Origin: an uncultured Leptolinea sp.
GTDB lineage: Bacteria > Chloroflexota > Anaerolineae > Anaerolineales > Anaerolineaceae
Assembly (NCBI GenBank): GCA_903828565.1
Contig: CAIKMQ010000048.1
Span: 1 to 58,603 of the forward strand
Direction of reading: 5' to 3'
Length of the DNA: 58,603 nt
The notes under the pieces are model-generated. The model made no database searches and was not told where the DNA came from. It worked only from the letters and a program-made list of their open reading frames with translations. The position numbers and the translations under genes are program-made. Every line of letters begins with the position of its first letter. Positions within the stretch are counted from its first letter, which is position 1. This document shows, piece by piece, positions 7,917 to 17,058 of the stretch.

Positions 7917-9086
7917 TCAACTCAGGAACATGGGAACACCCATGAAGTCTTTCACCCGGGGAAGGTAATGCTCCACATCATAATAACTGGGGACATCGAC
8001 TCGCTTCGTACCGGTCAGCAGCATGTCGATCGGTACGGTGGTGTATTTCCCGCCATGTAAAGCGACCATCTTACCGGTTTCATTGCGGCGGATCAATTGC
8101 ATTGCCAGGTTCCCATAAGACATAGCCACCATGCGGTCCAGTGAGTCCGGAGCCCCTGATCGCATTAGATATGCCACCTGTTGATACATAATATCCTGAC
8201 CGGTGCGCTTCTTGATCTCATCCGAAAGGATCTCACCCACACCGCCCAATTTTCGATGACCGTAGGCATCGGCTTCTCCAGTTTCCACCACATCCATCCC
8301 CTGGATGATCGCTCCCTCCGAAATCGTCATAATGGCATAATTGGAAGGATTATTGCGTTTATCCTCCATCAGGTAGGTACACAACCTCGTGATATCACAT
8401 GGTACCTCCGTGATGATCGCCCGGTCTACATAGCTCAGGTAAGCGCTGATCAAGCTTGTTTCGCCTGAATTGCGGCCGAACAATTCCACCACACCTATGC
8501 GCTCATGGGAACCAACGCTGGTGCGCATATTGGTGATGAATTCGACCGACCTCGTAACGGCTGTCGAAAAACCTATGCAATAATCTGTTCCAAAAACATC
8601 GTTATCCATTGTCTTTGGAATAGCCACAACAGGAACACCTTCTTTGTGTAGGCGCACAGAATAGGACAATGTATCGTCACCGCCAATCGTAATCAGGTTG
8701 TCGATCCCGAGGGCGTTGATCACGCTCAGAACATGGTCGGTGTAATCCATCACCCCTTCAGCATTGACCTTTTTACCCAACGATGAATTCTTTAAAAAAT
8801 CCGGTATCTTTTCGGCTTTGACTTTTTGGGGATTGGTTCGGCTTGTGTGAAGGAATGTACCTCCACTGCGGTCGATCGTCCGGACGTCATCCCTGTCTAA
8901 TTTGTAAATATAATAATCATGGGTAGATGGCTCATCGAGGTTATAGTGCAACAAGCCCGCCCAACCCCGGCGAATTCCCATCACCTTGTATCCGGAATCC
9001 AGGGCATTTAACACTACTGATTTCATAGCTGGATTCAGTCCCGGTACATCTCCACCTCCGGTTAATATCCCAAGTGTCTTTGTCAT
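7917..9086 (-). CDS. pfp: 6-phosphofructokinase with PPi-dependent signature
   Basis: The enzyme phosphorylates fructose 6-phosphate to the 1,6-bisphosphate. The start [14 protein letters not shown] and the catalytic PKTMDND are typical of PFK group A. Two residues decide the donor: ATP enzymes have Gly in GGDG and Gly in P-G-T-x-DND, whereas PPi enzymes have Asp and Lys. Here they are D138 (GGDDT) and K158 (PKTMDND), so PPi is the predicted donor. GRNSGE and MVAL motifs complete the site. Length (389 aa) fits the group. PPi use would be reversible and save ATP, matching the H+-pyrophosphatase at 12840-15143. Confidence 0.85.
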   Translation of the reverse strand: MTKTLGILTGGGDVPGLNPAMKSVVLNALDSGYKVMGIRRGWAGLLHYNLDEPSTHDYYIYKLDRDDVRTIDRSGGTFLHTSRTNPQKVKAEKIPDFLKNSSLGKKVNAEGVMDYTDHVLSVINALGIDNLITIGGDDTLSYSVRLHKEGVPVVAIPKTMDNDVFGTDYCIGFSTAVTRSVEFITNMRTSVGSHERIGVVELFGRNSGETSLISAYLSYVDRAIITEVPCDITRLCTYLMEDKRNNPSNYAIMTISEGAIIQGMDVVETGEADAYGHRKLGGVGEILSDEIKKRTGQDIMYQQVAYLMRSGAPDSLDRMVAMSYGNLAMQLIRRNETGKMVALHGGKYTTVPIDMLLTGTKRVDVPSYYDVEHYLPRVKDFMGVPMFLS

Positions 9087-9202
9087 AATGAATACTCCTC
9101 AATGAAAAATGATTTCATAACTTCAAGTTCTTCACAATCGGTTTCCCGACATTATTTTAATGACAACTAATAACTTCTTATTATAACAAAAACCGCGGAT
9201 GT

Positions 9203-10447
9203 TCAGATGTCTGCAGGATCATGGATCAAACGGTCTGGTGAGCTCAGCATCCACCACCTGGACCACCAGAATCCTGCCAGCAGCAGGAAGGGTAATGGCA
9301 GCAGCATGGCATGGCTTTCCTGGATCCCATGCCTGGTGAGCAGGTACAACACCCACGAGCCGACCGCAATAAATGCCACCACGCCTATAGAAATCCGTTC
9401 TCCCCTTCGCCCAAATCGTGTCCGGAAAACTTGCAGCACCTGAATGATTGCCGGAAATAACAGCATCTGCATAACTCCCGAGCTGATGGGCAGCAGTAAA
9501 ATTGACAGGATCCATGTGATATTCAAACACCGCAGAACTTCAGCAAAGCGAGTGCTATCCGTCCTTGCCCAGTTATACAAAAGATACAATATGATCAGAA
9601 TCGTTGAAATGATCAAGACACGATCACCAATACCCGGTACCAGTTTCACCAGGGTGCGCAAGGCCTCACTCTTCCATTCCAGAATACCTGGGATGGCCCA
9701 GAGCTGTTTTAGCCAGTCAATAAACCATCCGGGGATTAAATACGTACCGATAGCAATCATTACCATTAGTGCTAACAGGTAAGTGATCCACAATCTATTC
9801 TTTTTCTGCCGGATCGACCAGATGAGGATAAATAGGTTTAGTAAAATCCCCACTCCTGGTTGAATGGTTGTCAATGCCAGAAAGATTCCGGCTATCCGCT
9901 CTTTGCCCATTTTGATAGCCCAGTAGAGAGCTGTATACATGAACAAAATGAGCGGGTAAATATCACCAGTGGAAAATGCCCGGATGGAGAAATAGCTTGC
10001 AGTTAGAAAACCAACGATCACTGCCTGGTACCACAACGCGCCTTTAGCGCCTGTTATTTCAAACAGAATAAGGATGGCTGCGACCAGTAGTATTTCACTT
10101 ATTGTCATCCACAATCCCATAGCTATGGGGAACTTCAAGAAACCGAAGATCGTATAGAAATAGATCGCATGGACAGGTTGAGTAAAGTGGAGCGGATCTT
10201 CACCGATACGGATTCGCGCTTCTCTTTGATAAACCAGTAATTGTGCTTGCCTGGATGTCTCCACCGAATAGGGTGAGTTTCCTTCTTCTATCCATGATCT
10301 TGCGGCATTCCACCCCGGCAAGAACTCATTGTTGGAAACCTGCCCTCCGGTTAGCCAGGTGTTCACTAAAGTTAATATCACCACGAGGAGAACAGGAATC
10401 AGAATGATAAGGAAGATTCGCCAGAGGATCTTTGGGTTATTGTTCAT
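9203..10447 (-). CDS. Polytopic membrane protein, GT87/DUF2029-like
   Basis: The 414-aa protein has about ten TM helices. The first large external loop carries NEFLPGWNAARSWIEEGNSPYS, which resembles the D/E-containing loop of the GT-C family glycosyltransferases of the GT87/DUF2029 (polyprenyl-phosphomannose) type, where the acidic residue is catalytic. FSTGDIYPLILFMYTALYWAI and TTIQPGVGILLNLFI also fit that family (the usual GQ-N and KP-Y motifs are modified). It is divergently transcribed from the nitrilase gene with 49 bp between. Membrane glycosylation is inferred; the substrate is unknown. Confidence 0.6.
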   Translation of the reverse strand: MNNNPKILWRIFLIILIPVLLVVILTLVNTWLTGGQVSNNEFLPGWNAARSWIEEGNSPYSVETSRQAQLLVYQREARIRIGEDPLHFTQPVHAIYFYTIFGFLKFPIAMGLWMTISEILLVAAILILFEITGAKGALWYQAVIVGFLTASYFSIRAFSTGDIYPLILFMYTALYWAIKMGKERIAGIFLALTTIQPGVGILLNLFILIWSIRQKKNRLWITYLLALMVMIAIGTYLIPGWFIDWLKQLWAIPGILEWKSEALRTLVKLVPGIGDRVLIISTILIILYLLYNWARTDSTRFAEVLRCLNITWILSILLLPISSGVMQMLLFPAIIQVLQVFRTRFGRRGERISIGVVAFIAVGSWVLYLLTRHGIQESHAMLLPLPFLLLAGFWWSRWWMLSSPDRLIHDPADI

Positions 10448-10496
10448 AGGTTATGTGTTTCAAAGTATACTAATAATATTCGTTTTAAGGAGGAAT

Positions 10497-11273
10497 ATGC
10501 GAATCAGCCTGTTCCAGTATCAGATCGATCCGTTGGACCCGACACGTAATCTGCAAAAAATCGACACCGCAGCCAGAGATGCTTCAGATACTGGCAGCCA
10601 CCTGCTCTTGCTCCCTGAACTCTGCTTGCATGGCTACAACTACAGGGATTTTCCCCGGATGACCGAATGGTTCCTACCCGAAGTAAACGCTGCTATACAG
10701 GCTATTTGTGACCGATGGCAGGTGAATATTTCTGGTACTTTTATTGAGAAAGAAGGGAATAGCTTCTACAATACCTTCGCTCTTTTCTCTGCAAATTCGA
10801 TTGAAAGCATGCGTTATCGTAAAACTCATCTCTTCAATCAACTGGGAGAAGGTGATTTCTTCACACCGGGGGATGGATTCGCACTCCTTGGCACAGACCC
10901 GCTTCCGATAGCAGCGGCGATCTGTTATGACATCCGTTTCCCTGAACAATTCAGAAAATTGACGGATCTGGGATGTCAGCTTTTTTTGATCTCTGCTGAG
11001 TGGCCTGCAGCGCGCGTGGATCACTGGCGGGCATTACTGATCAGCCGGGCGATCGAAAATCAAGCCTATGTGGTCGCAGTAAATTGCTGCGGTAAAGTAT
11101 TTAATACTGAATTCGCGGGAAACTCCATCGCAATCGATCCGTGGGGAACGATCCTTGGTGAGTTAGGAACTGTTGAAAGTTGTTTGAATTTTGATATTGA
11201 CCCCGGGAAAGTGAAGGATATTCGCTCCCGCTTCCCGGTGTTGGATGATATTCGGCGGGATCTGTACCTGTAG
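10497..11273 (+). CDS. Carbon-nitrogen hydrolase, omega-amidase-like
   Basis: A nitrilase-superfamily amidase of 258 aa. The catalytic triad is visible: Glu in LLPELCLHGYNY, Lys in YRKTHLFN, and Cys in AICYDIRFPEQFR. ISAEWPAARVDHWRALLISRAIENQAYV is close to omega-amidase/YafV proteins, which hydrolyse alpha-ketoglutaramate or similar short amides. The start at 10497 is chosen because AAGGAGG lies 7 nt upstream and the protein then begins at the first beta strand (MRISLFQYQI). It faces a membrane protein gene convergently (6 bp). Confidence 0.85.
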   Translation: MRISLFQYQIDPLDPTRNLQKIDTAARDASDTGSHLLLLPELCLHGYNYRDFPRMTEWFLPEVNAAIQAICDRWQVNISGTFIEKEGNSFYNTFALFSANSIESMRYRKTHLFNQLGEGDFFTPGDGFALLGTDPLPIAAAICYDIRFPEQFRKLTDLGCQLFLISAEWPAARVDHWRALLISRAIENQAYVVAVNCCGKVFNTEFAGNSIAIDPWGTILGELGTVESCLNFDIDPGKVKDIRSRFPVLDDIRRDLYL

Positions 11274-11278
11274 GATGT

Positions 11279-12769
11279 TCATTTTCGGGTCAGTACGATA
11301 GCGATTTTATCTTCGTAAAGTGTATTCCATGCTGAAGGAAACGTCCGCAATGCAGTGACAAGCGGTGCATCTGGGGGTAGGATCACCCAATTCACTGCAT
11401 ATTTATCCAGTAGCAATTCCCATCCGGGTGCTGCCTGCCGAATGGTTACGTACTCCCGCGCCAGCTTTTCTCCGTAGAAATCGGTCTGCCCATCGATAAA
11501 AACTTTCCCATTGGGAATCGACTCAAAAAGGATATACCCGCCCCACGTGAATTCATTGAACATGTTTCCACCCGGGGGTGCAGCCCTGATCGCGTTAAGA
11601 GCATTCACCGGAAAAGATGCCTCACTAAAGGAATAATCGGCCTTATCCGCCAATAAATACCCGCATCCGATCATACCAGCAATGATCAATCCATTAGTGA
11701 CTACCGATGGTTTTTTCAATTGCGGCATGGCACTACTCTGAAGAACACGATTACGTGTTGATACCGCTCCCTGGTCATTGGTGTGGCTCATCAGCTTTGC
11801 CAGGGTTGCAAGAAGGACCAATACAGCGATGGGTATGTGCCTTCCGCTCATTAAGCCCATCCCTGCCCAAACAAAGCCTTGCATAACATCAACTACCTGG
11901 AGTTTCTTTCGTTTGATCAGAAAAACAACAATAATCGCTGTTACGACCAGGAAAAAGATCCACCCGAAAGGATCAGCGATACCAGGGGGTAAATACTCCA
12001 CTGTATGTCTGACCAGGTAATTACTGGAAAGAAATCCAAAAGCGGTCTGATAAAGTTTCCACCCGACCGGATTGATCATCGTCCCTAGAATCGCTACCAG
12101 TAGATAGAAAAGTGTGTCTTTTCGAAAAGATTTCCACTTTCGTGAAAATGCATTGATGCATTCTGCAGCAAGAAGAATGCTCAAGTACAAAAGGCCATAC
12201 AAGAACCCTCCGTGGGTATTCGACCAGGTCATAAAAAGGATGAAAACGAGTGACCCGGTGAATACACTTTTTATCCGGGCTTGCAGGAGTAGCAGGAGAA
12301 GTGTGAAGAATAGATAAGAGAATATGTGCGGCCGGGTGAGGAAGTGCAGGCTTCCTACCGCAATGGCAATAATTACCAGTACTAACGTAATCCATACTCT
12401 TCGACTGATTATGTAAAGTAAGCGGGAATAGCTGGCGTATGCTGCTGCCAGGACAAGTGCAGTGAGCCAGACTACGCCCGAAAACATCTTTAACCGGTAC
12501 GCCAGTGCAAAAATCACCTCAGCCAGCCATTCATGGGGAGTAAATGCTGCTCCAGCCATCGTATGCGAGAAATGATCTATCAGCGGGATTTCCTGATTCT
12601 GTAATATATACTCACCAACAGTCAGGTGCCTGCCCAGATCGCCATCCATATTCATCATCCGCTGCCCGATAACAATACATGCGATGAAGACCGCTGTAAA
12701 AACAGCTGAGGGAGCAACACCACCTGATAGTGTTCTAGATTTTTTATCGATTGTAAATCGGGCAAGCAT
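11279..12769 (-). CDS. Polytopic membrane protein with C-terminal external domain
   Basis: The 496-aa protein has about ten TM helices. The first external loop reads MNMDGDLGRHLTVGEYIL, then PLIDHFSHTMAG and HEWLAEVIFALAYRL, which resembles GT-C/PMT-like membrane glycosyltransferases where an acidic pair acts in that loop. After the last TM a C-terminal domain of about 120 aa (NMFNEFTWGGYILFES, VFIDGQTDFYGEKLAREY, WVILPPDAPL) follows, as in many bacterial relatives. The frame extends to 12814, but that would overlap the terminator of the pyrophosphatase, so the Met at 12769 is preferred. The exact function is unknown. Confidence 0.6.
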   Translation of the reverse strand: MLARFTIDKKSRTLSGGVAPSAVFTAVFIACIVIGQRMMNMDGDLGRHLTVGEYILQNQEIPLIDHFSHTMAGAAFTPHEWLAEVIFALAYRLKMFSGVVWLTALVLAAAYASYSRLLYIISRRVWITLVLVIIAIAVGSLHFLTRPHIFSYLFFTLLLLLLQARIKSVFTGSLVFILFMTWSNTHGGFLYGLLYLSILLAAECINAFSRKWKSFRKDTLFYLLVAILGTMINPVGWKLYQTAFGFLSSNYLVRHTVEYLPPGIADPFGWIFFLVVTAIIVVFLIKRKKLQVVDVMQGFVWAGMGLMSGRHIPIAVLVLLATLAKLMSHTNDQGAVSTRNRVLQSSAMPQLKKPSVVTNGLIIAGMIGCGYLLADKADYSFSEASFPVNALNAIRAAPPGGNMFNEFTWGGYILFESIPNGKVFIDGQTDFYGEKLAREYVTIRQAAPGWELLLDKYAVNWVILPPDAPLVTALRTFPSAWNTLYEDKIAIVLTRK

Positions 12770-12786
12770 GTCCGTATTATGGCATA

Positions 12787-12824
12787 AAAAAAGAGACTTG
12801 CTTTTTGCAAGCAAGCCTCTTTTT
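12787..12824 (-). terminator. Terminator of the H+-pyrophosphatase gene
   Basis: On the minus strand a 10-bp stem (12811-12820 with 12792-12801) with one G-T pair is followed by a T run. It lies 16 bp after the pyrophosphatase stop. Confidence 0.85.
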
Positions 12825-12839
12825 GATTATTGAACCAAA

Positions 12840-15143
12840 TTACACTACAGCAGATACTTCTTTTTTACTGGTCACAACTGCCCAGACCAATACAGCAGCA
12901 AGCACTGCGGCGACAACCCAAAATACCGGGGTGGGATTCTGAAACTTGACGATGACCGGGGCGGCCAGCAGGGAGACAAGGTTCACGACCTTGATCATCG
13001 GGTTGAGCGCGGGGCCAGCGGTATCCTTCAGGGGATCACCAACAGTATCGCCTACCACACCAGCCTTGTGACGTTCTGAGCCCTTGCCTGTATTGGCAGC
13101 AACATTGCGCGGTTCATCTTCGATCGCTTTCTTGGCATTATCCCAGGCACCACCGGCATTGGACATGAAGACTGCCAACAGCTGACCTGAAAGGATGACA
13201 CCGGCCAGGAAACCACCCAGGGCTTCCACCTGCAAAACCATACCAACGAGCAAAGGCATGATCACAGCGATGGCGGCCAGAGGAACCAGTTCCTTCTGAG
13301 CGGAACGGGTGGAGATACCCACAACTTCCGCGTAATCCGGTTTGACTGTACCTTCCATGATCCCGGGTACTTTGAACTGCTTACGAACGACTTCAACGAT
13401 CTCACCAGCGGCACGGGAAACGGCACGGATGGAGAGTGAGCTGAACAACCAGGGTAAAGCGCCGCCCAGCAGGAAGCCGATGAACACGCGGGTATCACTG
13501 ATGCGGATGGAATCCATTACAGGAACATCCAATTGCGCCTGAACACGGCCAATGTCCATAATAAATGAGGCAAAGAGGCTGACCGCTGCGATCACCGCAG
13601 ATGCGATCGCCACACCTTTGGTGATGGCTTTGGTGGTGTTGCCTACTGCATCCAGGTCAGCCATGATCTGGCGAGCCTTGAGCGTGTTCTCATCATCCAT
13701 ACCGTGCCAGGACATTTCACCGACACCATTGGCATTATCAGAGATCGGGCCGAAGGAATCCATGGCCACATTATTACCAGTATGGCTGAGCATGCCGATA
13801 CCTACCATGGCAACAGCGTAGAGAACATAATTTGCGCCTTGAGCCTGGTAAAGTAGAAGCGAGAAAATAAAGCTGATAGCGATAACGGCTAATGCCCAAA
13901 CGCTGGATTCCATGCCTACCGAAAGGCCGGACAGGATCAAAGTTGCCGGGCCGGTGTTCGAGCTCTTTACAATTTCCTTTACCGGGGGTTTCCGGGTGGA
14001 AGTGAAGTAAGAGGTCAGCGGATTGAAGACAACTGCCAATGCTACGCCAATGGAAGTCAGCATTGCCAGCTTCCAGTCATGGGCATACAGGATTGCCACG
14101 AGGAAGGAGAAGAGAACTGTGTTCACACTGGATACTTCATAAGAGCGGAACATGGATTCTTCAGCGTCATGTGACCGCAAGAACTTGATTGGGAATTTTT
14201 CCCAGATCGGCACGGTGAAGGTACCCAGAATGGAGCTGATAACACCGATACCGCGGATGATAAGGGGATAGACGATCCATTTTAAACTATGGGCAGGATC
14301 GATTGCCATCAGGGAAAGGCCGAGGATCAGTGCGGAGACGATCGTCACTTCGTACGATTCGAAGATGTCTGCTGCCATACCGGCGCAGTCACCCACATTG
14401 TCACCCACAAGGTCCGCCACAACGGCTGCGTTGCGCGGGTCGTCTTCAGGTATATCTTTTTCGACTTTACCGACCAGGTCCGCGCCAACATCCGCAGCCT
14501 TGGTGTAGATACCGCCACCAACACGCATGAACAGGGCCAGCAGGGTACCGCCGAAACCAAAGCCAAGCAGGGCATCCGGTGCAGCCTTACCAAAGACAAT
14601 GAAAATCACCGTTCCACCGAGCAGGCCAAGCCCATCGGTCAGCATGCCGGTAATTGTGCCGGCATAATATGCGATCGATAAAGCTTCATTAAAACCACGG
14701 CGGGAAGCAGCTGCCGCGCGCACATTGGCTTCGATTGCCATGCGCATGCCAAGCTGACCGACCAGCAGGGAGAATGTCGCACCCATGATGAATGCAACCG
14801 TGCGTCCGATCGCGATGATCGTGGTGGTATTGTTGGGGAATTCCTCAAGGGCTTCCCGACTGGGTGGCACAACTGCCACGCTCAAGTAGAGAGCCACACC
14901 CAGGAGTACGATCGCGGGTAAGATGGTTTTAAGCTGTTTATTCAGGTAAGAATTGGCGCCTTCTTTGATGGCATTCCAAACTTCCTGCATCTTTTCGGTG
15001 CCTTTGTCTTTGCGCATGACCACATCTTTCAACAGCCAGGCATAGATCAGGCTGATGAAAGCAGTAATGAGCACGCCGATAATTGCCCATTGCTCAAAGC
15101 TGTTTAAGCCATGACGGGCGAGTCCGAGCAAATTTGTTCCCAT
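12840..15143 (-). CDS. hppA: K+-independent membrane H+-translocating pyrophosphatase
   Basis: This integral membrane enzyme hydrolyses PPi and pumps H+. The substrate-binding motif DVGADLVGKVE and the following DDPRNAAVVADLVGDNVGD are complete, as are the GNTTKA and DNAKK segments and DTVGDPLKDTAGPALN near the end. In this family the residue after GNTT is Ala in K+-dependent and Lys in K+-independent pumps; here it is Lys, so K+-independent H+ pumping is predicted. Length is 767 aa from the Met at 15143, which has GGAGGAAT upstream. It has its own promoter and terminator. It pairs functionally with the PPi-type phosphofructokinase. Confidence 0.95.
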   Translation of the reverse strand: MGTNLLGLARHGLNSFEQWAIIGVLITAFISLIYAWLLKDVVMRKDKGTEKMQEVWNAIKEGANSYLNKQLKTILPAIVLLGVALYLSVAVVPPSREALEEFPNNTTTIIAIGRTVAFIMGATFSLLVGQLGMRMAIEANVRAAAASRRGFNEALSIAYYAGTITGMLTDGLGLLGGTVIFIVFGKAAPDALLGFGFGGTLLALFMRVGGGIYTKAADVGADLVGKVEKDIPEDDPRNAAVVADLVGDNVGDCAGMAADIFESYEVTIVSALILGLSLMAIDPAHSLKWIVYPLIIRGIGVISSILGTFTVPIWEKFPIKFLRSHDAEESMFRSYEVSSVNTVLFSFLVAILYAHDWKLAMLTSIGVALAVVFNPLTSYFTSTRKPPVKEIVKSSNTGPATLILSGLSVGMESSVWALAVIAISFIFSLLLYQAQGANYVLYAVAMVGIGMLSHTGNNVAMDSFGPISDNANGVGEMSWHGMDDENTLKARQIMADLDAVGNTTKAITKGVAIASAVIAAVSLFASFIMDIGRVQAQLDVPVMDSIRISDTRVFIGFLLGGALPWLFSSLSIRAVSRAAGEIVEVVRKQFKVPGIMEGTVKPDYAEVVGISTRSAQKELVPLAAIAVIMPLLVGMVLQVEALGGFLAGVILSGQLLAVFMSNAGGAWDNAKKAIEDEPRNVAANTGKGSERHKAGVVGDTVGDPLKDTAGPALNPMIKVVNLVSLLAAPVIVKFQNPTPVFWVVAAVLAAVLVWAVVTSKKEVSAVV

Positions 15144-15164
15144 ATTCCTCCAATAATAAAAAAT

Positions 15165-15194
15165 ATTAAACACCTATGGACTTGCGAAAGTCAA
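15165..15194 (-). promoter_or_regulatory. Promoter of hppA
   Basis: On the minus strand TTGACT (15189-15194) and TTTAAT (15165-15170) are 18 bp apart, about 20 bp upstream of the hppA start. Confidence 0.65.
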
Positions 15195-15254
15195 TTTTAC
15201 CGTAAGAACCCACTAATTGGCAATAATTCTATACAATTAATGCATAAATTCCTA

Positions 15255-15284
15255 TTGACTCGTGTATATGGTTTAATGTAAACT
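15255..15284 (+). promoter_or_regulatory. Promoter of the Gld-like ABC operon
   Basis: TTGACT (15255-15260) and TAAACT (15279-15284) are 18 bp apart, 78 bp before the ATG at 15362. The leader between them contains GGATGCCTG/CAGGC-type inverted sequence but no clear terminator. Confidence 0.55.
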
Positions 15285-15361
15285 CTTACGGGTCATTAAA
15301 AAGTGGTTTTTATGGATGCCTGTATTCATTGCAGGCAATTCATTCTTATAAGGAGCAACAC

Positions 15362-16312
15362 ATGATCGAAGTAGCGGGATTATCGAAGGATTATGGCACC
15401 CGTCGGGCATTGGACGGGCTGAATTTCAACATCCATAAAGGTGAGATCGTTGGCTTTCTCGGCCCAAACGGAGCGGGAAAGACAACTACCATGCGTATCC
15501 TGGCAGGTTATCTTCCACCTACTTCAGGTATCGCAACCATAGATGGAAAAGACCTGATCAAAGATTCCTTAGCCATCCGCCGAATTACCGGCTACCTGCC
15601 GGAGACAGTCCCCCTCTACAATGACATGTCAATCCGTGGTTACCTGTCGTACATGGGAAAATTGCGTCACCTGAAGAAAGTGGACGACCTGGTTGATGAA
15701 GCATTGACCAGAGTCGATCTATCAGATCGCGCTGATGGATATATAGGCAACCTCTCCAAAGGTATGCGGCAGCGTGTCGGTTTTGCGCAAGCTATCCTTC
15801 ACGATCCCGAAGTTCTCCTTCTGGATGAGCCAACCATTGGCCTGGACCCATCGCAGATCCACGAGATCCGTAATTTGATCAAAGAATATGGAAAACAAAA
15901 AACCATTTTGTTCTCAACCCATATTCTTTCGGAAGTACAGCAGCTGTGCGACAGGGTTCTGATCATCAACAAAGGCCGCATTCTGGTAGAAGATTCGCCG
16001 GAGCAGCTGCAGATGAGGCTCAGTGGTGGGCGCAATGTGGTCATCCGTGTGAATGGTAATATTGCTCCTCTAATGAATGCTTTCAAGAAAGTAAAAGGCG
16101 TTACCGGTGTTACCCCTGTGGGAGATAACGCAGCCCAAGTAATCGTCCAACCAGATTTTGAAGCCCGTCCGGAGATCGCGCGTATTGTTCTTAAAGAAGG
16201 GTTGGATCTGATCGAGTTACGTGGAGCGGATCTCAGCCTGGAACAGATATTTATTCAATTGACCGCTGAGGACAAATCTTCAGCAAGTACAACTTCCACT
16301 CGTTTGGAATAA
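15362..16312 (+). CDS. ABC transporter ATP-binding protein, GldA-like
   Basis: The 316-aa ATPase has Walker A GPNGAGKTTT, the signature LSKGMRQRV, Walker B VLLLDEPTIGLDP and the switch His in LFSTHILSEVQQL. The C-terminal 80 aa form the extra domain seen in ABC-2 drug/gliding ATPases (GldA, NatA, CcmA type). AAGGAG lies 7 nt before the ATG, so the upstream start at 15329 is rejected. The next three genes encode the matching permease, a GldG-like subunit and a DUF4340 protein, so this drives a four-part complex. Confidence 0.92.
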   Translation: MIEVAGLSKDYGTRRALDGLNFNIHKGEIVGFLGPNGAGKTTTMRILAGYLPPTSGIATIDGKDLIKDSLAIRRITGYLPETVPLYNDMSIRGYLSYMGKLRHLKKVDDLVDEALTRVDLSDRADGYIGNLSKGMRQRVGFAQAILHDPEVLLLDEPTIGLDPSQIHEIRNLIKEYGKQKTILFSTHILSEVQQLCDRVLIINKGRILVEDSPEQLQMRLSGGRNVVIRVNGNIAPLMNAFKKVKGVTGVTPVGDNAAQVIVQPDFEARPEIARIVLKEGLDLIELRGADLSLEQIFIQLTAEDKSSASTTSTRLE

Positions 16313-16326
16313 GGGCAGGTGACACC

Positions 16327-17058
16327 ATGAGAAATATTTGGACCATATCGAAACGGGAGATCGAACACTACCTTGCCAGTCCGGTAGCCTATCTGGCAGC
16401 ATTTGCCTTGATGCTCATCATTGGATTGATCTTCTTTACGAATATTCAGGTGGCGTTTTTGTATACATCCGCGCCATCCCCGGAATTCATCATTGCACCC
16501 ATTGCTTTCCTCCTGATCTTCCTGGTGCCGGCAATCACCATGGGTTCAATTGCAGATGAGTATAAAACTGGCACGCTGGAAACTATCATGACCGCACCGA
16601 TCCGGGATTGGGAGCTCATAATTGGTAAATGGCTGGGTGGAGTTTTCTTCTTCAGCGCATTGCTCTTATTTACTTGGGTCTTTCCTCTCATCCTCAATCA
16701 ATTTATAGATCCGGGGATCGATCAGGGAATCCTCGTTTCGGGTTATCTCGGCGTTTTCCTGCTGATGGCAGCATTTGTTTCCATTGGAATCTTCACATCC
16801 AGCCTACTAAATAACTCAATCGCATCCTATTTCCTTACCTTTGCCATCCTGTTGCTCTTATGGATGATCTCTGCTCCCTCTCAGGCAGCAATGACAGCAG
16901 GAAATGAGATCCTGAAATATCTGGATTTCAGCGAGCATTTCTACCCGACTTTTCTCTCCGGGGTGATCGACCTAAAAGATGTGGTGTTCTATCTCAGTGC
17001 TACAGGTGTCATGCTCTTCCTTGGCACTGCCAGCCTGGAAGCTAGAAGGTGGAAATAA
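16327..17058 (+). CDS. ABC-2 permease, GldF-like
   Basis: A 243-aa protein with six TM helices. It starts with the typical MRNIWTISKREIEHYLASPVAYL, a conserved opening of GldF/NosY-like permeases (KRE-x-x-x-Y-x-x-SP), and has SIADEYKTGTLETIMTAPI after TM2, the ABC-2 coupling segment. It forms the membrane channel with the ATPase encoded upstream. The last base of its TAA is the first base of the next ATG, so translation is coupled. Confidence 0.9.
   Translation: MRNIWTISKREIEHYLASPVAYLAAFALMLIIGLIFFTNIQVAFLYTSAPSPEFIIAPIAFLLIFLVPAITMGSIADEYKTGTLETIMTAPIRDWELIIGKWLGGVFFFSALLLFTWVFPLILNQFIDPGIDQGILVSGYLGVFLLMAAFVSIGIFTSSLLNNSIASYFLTFAILLLLWMISAPSQAAMTAGNEILKYLDFSEHFYPTFLSGVIDLKDVVFYLSATGVMLFLGTASLEARRWK

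Noticed and set aside
12770-12814. Longer N-terminus of the membrane protein
   Set aside because: It runs into the hppA terminator hairpin.
14289-14681. 130-aa frame antisense to the pyrophosphatase gene
   Set aside because: It is a codon-bias shadow of hppA, with no start signal and no recognisable domain.
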